Origin: Marininema mesophilum
Lineage (GTDB): Bacteria; Bacillota; Bacilli; Thermoactinomycetales; DSM-45169
Assembly: GCF_900106775.1 (NCBI RefSeq)
Contig: NZ_FNNQ01000028.1
Coordinates: forward strand, 1-9,584
Direction of reading: 5' to 3'
Length of the DNA: 9,584 nucleotides
Of this stretch, positions 4,832 through 9,584 are shown piece after piece (within the stretch, counting starts at the first letter, position 1; the number at the start of each line of letters is the position of its first letter). The notes beneath the pieces were generated by a model. It was not told where the DNA came from. It searched no databases and worked only from the letters and a program-made list of their open reading frames with translations. Made by a program: the position numbers and the translations under genes.

Positions 4832-6580
4832 CTATTCTTCTTCAAAAGGGAAGACCGTAACGGTAAAGGTACCCGTAGCTGAGTTACCATTGGAATCGAT
4901 AGCGGTACAGGTAACAACGGTCGAACCGATGAAAAAGAAGGATCCGGAAGGTGGATTGCAGGAAATGGTGATCGTCCCAGGGCAGTTATCCGTCACCGTA
5001 GGGTCGGGATAGGTAACAATCGTACCAATCGAGTTGTTGGCTTCAACGTCGACATCGTTCAGCTCAGTAATGACTGGGGGTTCGGTATCTCTGACGGTTA
5101 CGGTAAAGGTACCCATAGCCGAATTCCCATTGGAGTCGATAGCCGTAAAGGTAACAAGTGTCGACCCTAAGGGGAAAAACGAACCGGAAGCAGGAGAAAA
5201 AGAAGTAGTGATGGTTCCCGGGCAGTTATCCGTCACAGTTGGTTCAGAAAAAGTGACGATGGCACCACAATCTATAGTCGTTTCGGTTTCGATATCGTTG
5301 AGTCCAGAGATAACAGGGGGTTCTGTATCAATGACCGTTACGGTAAAGGTACAGGGTTCAATATTGGCGGGATCGACATTACTGGTAGCGGTACTCGTAA
5401 CTAAGGTGGGTCCCCCAACAGGTACTGTAGCGGGGCTACTGACTGTGGAGACGTTAGGACATTGTGGAGTCTGGAAGGGTACAGTGGCTTCACAAGTTCC
5501 TGGATCATTGTCAAGGGTAAGATCTGAGCAGGTAAGTGGAGTGACACAGCTATCCAATAAAACAGATACGTTATTATCACCAGCATTAGTAACTGCCAAA
5601 TCAGGGGTCCCATCGCCATTAAAATCAGCGCTAGTAATCTCCAATGGAACAACTCCCACAGCAAAGGTGGTTTGGGGTAGAAAGGCCCCAGAACCAGTGC
5701 CTAGTAAAACAGACACCGTATTATCGTCAACATTAATAACCGCCAAATCAGGGAAACCATCGCAGTTAAAATCAGCGTTAGTTATCCCTTGCGGAAGATC
5801 TCCCACAGCAAAAGTGGTTTGGGGCTGAAAGCCCCCTAATCCATCACCTAGTAAAACAGACACCGTATCATCGTCTTGATTAGTAACCGCCAAATCAGGA
5901 ATGCCATCGTCATTAAAATCAGCGCTAGTAATCTCTTGCGGATTAGCTCCCACAGCAAAGGTGGTTTGGGGCCCAAAGGATCCAGTCCCAGTATTTAGTA
6001 AAACAGACACCGTATTATCGCTAGAATTAGTAACTGCCAAATCAAGGAAGCCATCGCCATTAAAATCAGCGCTAGTTACCCCTACTGGAAAACCTCCCAC
6101 AGCAAAGGTGGTTTGGGGCCCAAAGGTCCCAGAACCAGTGCCTAGTAAAACAGACACCGTACCATCGTTAGCGTTAGTAACCGCCAAATCAGGGACGCCA
6201 CCGCCATTTAAATCGGCGCTAGTAATCCCCAGTGGAAAATCTCCCACAGCAAAGGTGGTTTGGGGACCGAAACCCCCAGATCCATTGCCTAATAAAACAG
6301 ACACCGTATCATCGTTAAAATTAGGAACTGCCAAATCAGGGGTGCCATTACCATTAAAATCGGCGCTAATAATCCCTTGCGGAGTATCTCCCACAGCAAA
6401 GGTGGTTTGGGGCCCAAAGGTCCCAGAACCAGTGCCTAGTAACACAGACACCGTATCATCGAGCAAATTAGAAACTGCCAAATCAGGGATCCCATCGCCA
6501 TTAAAATCAGCGTTAGTAATCCCTACCGGATTAGCTCCCACAGCAAAGGTGGTTTGTGTACTAAAGGATGGACAAACCAT
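4832..6580 (-). CDS. Seven-bladed FG-GAP/VCBS beta-propeller protein with HYR domains, paralogue B (582 residues)
   Basis: The domain order matches paralogue A: seven 49-residue blades (10-342), a Cys-containing segment (343-416) and two HYR domains (417-496 and 497-582), ending FPFEEE. Start ATG 6580 is chosen because GGAGGTAGGAA lies just upstream and because the N-terminus MVCPSFSTQTTF then equals that of A; the frame stays open 10 codons further up without a ribosome binding site. Blade 3 has a damaged calcium loop (DLNGGGVPD), blade 2 has N for D (DFNGNG), and blade 4 reads GFLD for GIPD. In the first HYR domain the Cys of LVTCTA is replaced by Phe, leaving its partner unpaired relative to A. 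There is no signal peptide. It probably arose with A by tandem duplication. The role is likely the same as A's: surface or spore-layer structural or binding protein, by inference. Confidence 0.9.
   Translation of the reverse strand: MVCPSFSTQTTFAVGANPVGITNADFNGDGIPDLAVSNLLDDTVSVLLGTGSGTFGPQTTFAVGDTPQGIISADFNGNGTPDLAVPNFNDDTVSVLLGNGSGGFGPQTTFAVGDFPLGITSADLNGGGVPDLAVTNANDGTVSVLLGTGSGTFGPQTTFAVGGFPVGVTSADFNGDGFLDLAVTNSSDNTVSVLLNTGTGSFGPQTTFAVGANPQEITSADFNDDGIPDLAVTNQDDDTVSVLLGDGLGGFQPQTTFAVGDLPQGITNADFNCDGFPDLAVINVDDNTVSVLLGTGSGAFLPQTTFAVGVVPLEITSADFNGDGTPDLAVTNAGDNNVSVLLDSCVTPLTCSDLTLDNDPGTCEATVPFQTPQCPNVSTVSSPATVPVGGPTLVTSTATSNVDPANIEPCTFTVTVIDTEPPVISGLNDIETETTIDCGAIVTFSEPTVTDNCPGTITTSFSPASGSFFPLGSTLVTFTAIDSNGNSAMGTFTVTVRDTEPPVITELNDVDVEANNSIGTIVTYPDPTVTDNCPGTITISCNPPSGSFFFIGSTVVTCTAIDSNGNSATGTFTVTVFPFEEE
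5555..6553 (-). repeat. 147-bp tandem repeats x7 in paralogue B
   Basis: Seven in-phase units encode the blades; GCAAAGGTGG recurs at 6396 and 6543, a spacing of 147. Linkers vary more than in paralogue A (TGSGTFGPQ, NGSGGFGPQ, TGTGSFGPQ, DGLGGFQPQ, TGSGAFLPQ). Confidence 0.95.
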
Positions 6581-6629
6581 TTTCCTACCTCCATTTGGGG
6601 TGTCATTCACTGATATGATCGTCGATACC

Positions 6630-6657
6630 TACCTTATGCCAATGTGTTCAATAGGTG
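6630..6657 (-). promoter_or_regulatory. Candidate sigma-K-type promoter for paralogue B
   Basis: On the minus strand CATAAGGTA (6630-6638) fits CATANNNTA, and CACC containing the -35 AC (6655-6656) lies 16 nt upstream. Transcription would start near 6623, giving a leader of about 43 nt to the ATG at 6580. A short palindrome GGTGATTCACC (6654-6664) overlaps the -35 element. Confidence 0.45.
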
Positions 6658-6694
6658 ATTCACCCATCGACTTGTGTGGACCTAGCCATCTCGG

Positions 6695-7385
6695 ATGACC
6701 GAAAAAGGATTCAATAGGCGCATTGTCCAAACAGCTCCCTCGTCTGGACATAGATAATTAGGGACCCCATTGATCACTATGAATCAACAATCCTTCAACA
6801 TTCGGGCGATGTTGTACGGCTTGTTGTACAGTCTGTAGAACTTGTCCCAAGCTAGGATGAGGATTTAGATGATAAGAAACCACCTCATTATTAAACAAAT
6901 CGAGCATCACCGAAAGGTACATTCTTCTCCTAAAATAGAGAGATAAGTGATATCCGTCACCCATTTTTGATGAGGTTGTTCCACTGCGGGAGACGTGAGC
7001 GATCTTACACAATAATTGTCCTGGGAAATGGGATCGAAGCTGGTGGATGGCCTGAAACCTTACCGATTTGGAACATCCCACCCTTCTTGTAGCAACAACT
7101 TTTTTAGATATTCGTTCTCAGCCCGTAATTGTAGATTCTCCGCCTCCATACTTTTTGCTTTGGGAGAACGTCTCTTCTTATTACTAGATTTCCCTCGCTG
7201 ATCTTTCGACCTTCTTCTCCTTTTTCTTGAAAAGCTTTCACCCAACGCTTCACATAGGAATGGCTCGCAAGACCTAATTCTTTAGCAATGGACTTCAAAC
7301 CTCGATGTTCTTCCAAGTACATTCGTACTGCTTTTCGCTTATACTCTGCACTGAATGAACGAAATTCTTGCCCCTTTTTCGCCAT
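6695..7385 (-). pseudogene. IS3-family transposase orfA/orfB pseudogene
   Basis: OrfA starts at 7385 (MAKKGQEFRSFSAEYKRKAV) with a helix-turn-helix (GLKSIAKELGLASHSYVKRW). A one-base frameshift near 7195-7205 then moves the frame to KDQRGKSSNKK and the leucine-zipper-like segment MEAENLQLRAENEYLKKLLL. An A6G run (minus strand, 7099-7105) is at the usual site of programmed -1 frameshifting in this family. OrfB pieces follow: FQAIHQLRSHFP, then a deletion from HVSRSG straight to KWVTDITYL (first catalytic Asp), a frameshift, then MYLSVMLDLFNNEVVSYHL to LLIHSDQ (second Asp), another deletion with a stop, then MSRRGSCLDNAPIESFFGH (catalytic Glu). All three DDE residues can be seen, but in broken frames, so no active transposase is possible. 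Confidence 0.85.
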
Positions 7386-7392
7386 ACAAAAA

Positions 7393-7446
7393 CCCCCTTA
7401 AGTAGATTTACACACACTTTTTTTGGTGTGTCTACTTTAAGGGGGG
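7393..7446. repeat. Subterminal imperfect palindrome of the IS3-family element
   Basis: CCCCCTTAAGTAGATTTACACACAC (7393-7417, shown here as two overlapping parts: CCCCCTTAAGTAGA and CACACAC) faces GTGTGTCTACTTTAAGGGGG (7426-7445), separated by a T-rich loop. The arms differ by a 4-base insertion and one extra A. It lies between the terminal repeat and orfA and could block read-in transcription. Confidence 0.7.
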
Positions 7447-7565
7447 CACATCATTAGGGTACTTACCATCAAGCCTCTCATAACCATAAAAGGATCTTGA
7501 AAGAAACGGGTTTTAGTTTTTTTGTGCTTTTACCATCTTTTTATTGCTAACTTAGTGTCAGCTTC

Positions 7566-8015
7566 TTACTTTCCAATTCTTGGAGCAACCGTGGCGTTAG
7601 CCGGCACGTCTTTTTGTCTTTTTGTTGCTAACCAAGTTTTAGCTTGTGCTTTTCCGATTCTTTTAGCAACCGTGGCGTTAGCCGGCACGTCTTTTTGTCC
7701 TTTTGTTGCTAACCAGGTTTTAGCTTGTGCTTTTCCGATTCTTGGAGCAACCTTGGAAAATTTAGCTCCTTTCAAGGCGTCAGCTTCTGCTTTTGTTATT
7801 AAAAATTTGTCACCTTGTTTTTTAATTGCAACAGCATCCTTGGCGTATTTAGCTTTCTCTTTTGAAATGGGAGCCGATTTCCATACTTTTTGTTTTGTTT
7901 CTAACTGTTTAGCTCCATCCGTGTTATTTGCACTTGCAAAGGCTGCAGGGGTCGCGACGGAGGCAAAGAGCGCAAAGGCGGCTGCATAAGGAATAAAACG
8001 ACGAACTTTTTTCAT
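7566..8015 (-). CDS. Secreted Lys/Ala-rich repeat protein, unknown function, probably shortened at its C-terminus
   Basis: The 149-residue product has a clear Sec signal peptide: MKKVRR, a hydrophobic core (YAAAFALFASVA) and a probable cleavage site after TPAAFA. The mature part is basic and helical, with KQKVWKSAPISKEKAKYAKD, then two nearly identical 27-residue repeats beginning RIGKAQAKTWLATK and ending DVPANATVA, and a third cut to RIGK by the stop. ATG 8015 is chosen because AAGGAG lies 9 nt upstream; ATG 8021, two codons earlier, is too close. DNA past the stop still matches the repeat in frame (RIGK-stop-EADTKLAIKRW), so the ancestral protein was longer. I do not recognise the family. 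A small exported wall-binding or structural protein is possible. It is transcribed toward the IS remnant, with no partner gene. Confidence 0.75.
   Translation of the reverse strand: MKKVRRFIPYAAAFALFASVATPAAFASANNTDGAKQLETKQKVWKSAPISKEKAKYAKDAVAIKKQGDKFLITKAEADALKGAKFSKVAPRIGKAQAKTWLATKGQKDVPANATVAKRIGKAQAKTWLATKRQKDVPANATVAPRIGK
7573..7734 (-). repeat. 81-bp tandem direct repeats x2, plus partial copies
   Basis: Units 7573-7653 and 7654-7734 differ at only a few bases, and a partial unit follows at 7735-7752. To the left, 7537-7572 continues the pattern with about three quarters of bases matching: a decayed unit beyond the stop codon. Confidence 0.9.
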
Positions 8016-8256
8016 AAACATTCACTCCTTCAAGTTAGTATGCCTCAATGGTAAGGCAGCATGTGTAGCAATACAATGAAAGGATAAAGACAAATTGTCA
8101 TGGTTTAAACGACAAACTAAAGGTTTAGAGAAATATAATAAAGGGTAGTTTCAGAGTTAATCGAAAAGATACCTTATAATAGAGGGATCTAACACTCTAC
8201 CCGGACTCGGGATAATGATGAACATTAGATAAACTAAGGCCAAATGAGCTTACTAA
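8016..8256. other. Intergenic region between divergent genes, with small palindromes
   Basis: No gene is visible. It contains the leader of the secreted repeat protein (minus strand) with a small hairpin TGCCT/AGGCA (8041-8058), an 11-bp palindrome GACAAATTGTC (8089-8099), CCCGGACTCGGG (8200-8211) and a perfect TATAAT on the plus strand (8175-8180) without a good -35 box. The palindromes could be operators of the TetR-type regulator whose remains follow, but this is a guess. Confidence 0.45.
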
Positions 8257-8681
8257 AATCATTCCACAAGAAACCAGTTGTTAACAGCTGCATCCGATAT
8301 CGTAAGGGAAAGAGGAGTATCAAAGCTCACCCTTGAGGCGGTAGCAAATCGAGCAGGTGTTAGTAAAGGTGGAATGTTCTATCATTTCCCGAGTAGAGAG
8401 GATCTCGTTCAAGCAATGATTGATGAGTTATCTGTTGATTTTATGAATGATATAAAAAATAATCTTCAGGCCTTTCATGGAAAAAGCCCAACTTCAGTAT
8501 AAAGAGCTTCAAGATCAGAAATACAGAATGATCAAGTAGACCCCGTCCATTCGACTATCGCAAGGCTCGCCGCGGATGGTTTACGGTTTGCAGAAATGTT
8601 TGGCTAGCACCATTGGATAAAGAAATGAGAGATAAAGTACACGGTGAGTTGACGAGATTAATAACAAAGGGTATTAAGTGA
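8257..8681 (+). pseudogene. TetR/AcrR-family transcriptional regulator, disrupted
   Basis: The N-terminal DNA-binding domain is intact from about TRNQLLTAASDIVRERGVSK through AGVSKGGMFYHFPSREDLVQ to MIDELSVDFMNDI, the classic TetR helix-turn-helix with YHFPSRE. There is no ATG; a TTG at 8278 without a ribosome binding site could give at most 74 residues. A TAA at 8500-8502 ends that frame, then C-terminal pieces reappear: EIQNDQVDPVHSTIARLAAD and GLRFAEMFG in the same frame, a TAG, and after a one-base shift LAPLDKEMRDKVHGELTRLI up to TGA 8679-8681. Intact relatives are about 180-200 residues, so around 50 are missing in the middle. No functional ligand domain can be made. The former target genes, often adjacent, are not visible here. 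Confidence 0.85.
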
Positions 8682-8743
8682 TGTATTTATAAATATCTAC
8701 CTCTTACATGAGCTTTAGGAAGTAAGTAGATAGATATGTTGAG

Positions 8744-8815
8744 TTAGTCGGGAGAAAAAGCTACCTTGACAGGTAGTTTTTTCTTTTTGGAGAAGCTTAC
8801 CCTAAATCCGACTAA
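8744..8815. terminator. Bidirectional intrinsic terminator nested in an outer inverted repeat
   Basis: The core stem is CTACCT/AGGTAG (8761-8766 and 8771-8776) with a TGAC loop. It is extended by GAAAAAG pairing with TTTTTTC (8754-8760 and 8777-8783), so either strand has a U-run. Outside it TTAGTCGG (8744-8751) and CCGACTAA (8808-8815) form a further 8-bp pair. It separates the TetR remnant from the secreted protein gene. Confidence 0.8.
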
Positions 8816-8843
8816 TTACCTTGTTTTACCTGTAATATAAACC

Positions 8844-8872
8844 TTGAAATGAAACCGGTTACACGGTATATT
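8844..8872 (+). promoter_or_regulatory. Sigma-A-type promoter of the secreted protein gene
   Basis: TTGAAA (8844-8849), a 17-nt spacer, then TATATT (8867-8872). Transcription would start near 8879, giving a leader of about 62 nt. The spacer contains a palindrome AACCGGTT (8853-8860), a possible operator. Confidence 0.6.
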
Positions 8873-8940
8873 TATTCTGTGCATTACTATTTAGTATAGA
8901 GAGAAAAAGGGCTAACCACAACAGAGGAGGAATGTAAAGC

Positions 8941-9584
8941 ATGAGAAAGAAGATTGTTGGGAAAAGTGCGAAAATAATGACTGTCTTCGCTTTGGCTTTA
9001 GCTTTTGTCTTTAGTGGTGGATTCATTGGCCCGGTGAAAGCCTCGGCTGCACCAGACAATGAGAAGAAGCTACCCGAGAAGTATATTCAAGGGTATAAGG
9101 TCGATGAAAAAAATGGTAAAAAAACACCGGTTTATAATACGGATAGCGCACCCAAAGGTAAAGTTGCACCAAAAGCAGATGAACCTACTAGTCCCTATGC
9201 GGCCAACTATCCTAAATTATCTGAAGACCCCTACGCGCCTGCACCGGGAAGCGGAACGACTACAACCCAATCAGCGGGTGTAGATATCATCTACTTTAAA
9301 GGTACAGGTTCGGAGGACTTTGGAAAAGGAGAATATGGTCAATATTATTTAGAAAAAAAACCGGACGGGAAAATAGACCTTGGAGTTTATAATCCTGAGA
9401 CCAAAAAACACGCTCGTATTTTTGCTCTTAGTGACGAGAGAGATCAGATTGGGGAAGAAGCAATGGTCCAAAAATATGGACCAAGCATGGCTTGGAGTAA
9501 AGCTTTTGATGGAACAACCAAGTTAAAAAGAGAGACCAAATTTAACTTACTATCAACAAGCACCGTTGACAATTCAGCAGAGTG
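8941..9584 (+). CDS. Secreted protein of unknown family, N-terminal 214 residues (runs off the window)
   Basis: Start ATG 8941 is supported by GAGGAGG 10 nt upstream. The product begins MRKKIVGKSAKIMTVFALAL, a long Sec signal peptide with a hydrophobic core (VFALALAFVFSGGFIG) and a likely cut after VKASA. A low-complexity linker follows (about 38-105), rich in Lys, Pro, Asp and Gly with PVYNTDSAPKGKVAPKADEP, as in exported proteins with a propeptide or spacer. From about residue 112 a folded domain begins (AGVDIIYFKGTGSEDFGKGE, later LGVYNPETKKHARIFALSDE and SMAWSKAFDGTTKLKRETKF) with mixed beta strands and many charged residues. I do not recognise the domain; a secreted enzyme or toxin component is possible but unproven. 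The frame is open to the edge. It has its own promoter, behind a strong terminator. Confidence 0.85.
   Translation, partial: MRKKIVGKSAKIMTVFALALAFVFSGGFIGPVKASAAPDNEKKLPEKYIQGYKVDEKNGKKTPVYNTDSAPKGKVAPKADEPTSPYAANYPKLSEDPYAPAPGSGTTTTQSAGVDIIYFKGTGSEDFGKGEYGQYYLEKKPDGKIDLGVYNPETKKHARIFALSDERDQIGEEAMVQKYGPSMAWSKAFDGTTKLKRETKFNLLSTSTVDNSAE

Larger units (their letters stand above)
6695..7450 (-). mobile_element. Remnant of an IS3-family (IS150-like) insertion sequence
   Basis: The transposase-start end survives: a terminal sequence beginning TGTGCCCCCCTTAAAGTAGA (minus strand, from 7450) and a subterminal palindrome. The other end is lost; similarity stops after FFGH at about 6695, leaving the last part of orfB and the right inverted repeat missing. 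No target duplication can be identified. Confidence 0.75.

Noticed and set aside
2632..6580. CRISPR array
   Set aside because: The repeats are spaced regularly, but they are 147-bp coding units with related sequence throughout, not short identical repeats with unique spacers.
5034..6698. Two plus-strand frames of 264 and 265 codons opposite paralogue B
   Set aside because: Same reason as above; the minus-strand frame has clear domains, a ribosome binding site and a promoter.
7522..7989. Plus-strand 155-codon hydrophobic frame opposite the secreted repeat protein
   Set aside because: The minus strand has a signal peptide, a ribosome binding site and protein-level repeats; the plus frame is its hydrophobic mirror.
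8041..8058. tRNA-like fragment
   Set aside because: A short TGCCT...AGGCA hairpin resembles part of a tRNA arm, but no acceptor stem, anticodon arm or T-loop sequence is present around it.
8932..8937. Minimal start-stop ATGTAA just before the secreted protein start
   Set aside because: It sits only 1 nt after the ribosome binding site, too close to be used; the ATG at 8941 has the right spacing.
8859..9283. Minus-strand 66-codon and plus-strand 74-codon frames around the secreted protein gene start
   Set aside because: They overlap the strongly supported frame from ATG 8941 with its ribosome binding site, signal peptide and promoter, and have none of their own.

Overview
The window looks like an accessory stretch of a spore-forming Firmicute of the Brevibacillus/Paenibacillus/Bacillus type. 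Support comes from strong GGAGG-type ribosome binding sites, moderate to low GC, many intrinsic terminators, an XRE regulator with the start of a TPR-like region, and sigma-K-like promoter sequences. Brevibacillus is my best guess at genus, from general resemblance only.

Left part (1-2300). The window opens inside an IS200/IS605-type element (minus strand) carrying the start of a tnpB RNA-guided nuclease gene. Its left end sits directly after a TTTAT motif and cuts off an XRE-type regulator gene after 117 codons. Further right are a YCII-domain protein gene, two strong terminators, and a compact unit made of promoter, GC-rich dyad, a 45-codon helix-turn-helix-like ORF and a terminator.

Centre (2400-6660). 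Two tandem minus-strand paralogues of 583 and 582 residues dominate. Each has exactly seven 49-residue FG-GAP/VCBS-type repeats with calcium-loop motifs, which suggests a seven-bladed beta-propeller. A Cys-containing segment and two HYR (Ig-like) domains follow, and neither protein has a signal peptide. Upstream of each lies a CATANNNTA box with an AC exactly 16 nt further upstream, as in sigma-K promoters. Mother-cell expression and a place on the spore surface are therefore a reasonable but untested idea. The duplication includes part of the 3' flank. Downstream of the first paralogue is a 38-codon ORF whose first 20 residues resemble a P27-type phage terminase small subunit.

Right part (6690-9584). 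An IS3-family (IS150-like) transposase remnant with frameshift and deletions abuts the second paralogue's promoter region. Next comes a minus-strand gene for a small secreted Lys/Ala-rich protein with 81-bp repeats; a decayed further repeat follows its stop codon. A TetR-family regulator pseudogene follows. The window ends in a plus-strand gene for a secreted protein of unknown family, with its own promoter and running off the edge.

Overall the region has been shaped by insertions, duplication and decay: two transposable elements, one likely phage fragment, one truncated regulator, one dead regulator and two repeat-bearing gene sets. Apart from the paralogue pair I see no operon linking these genes.
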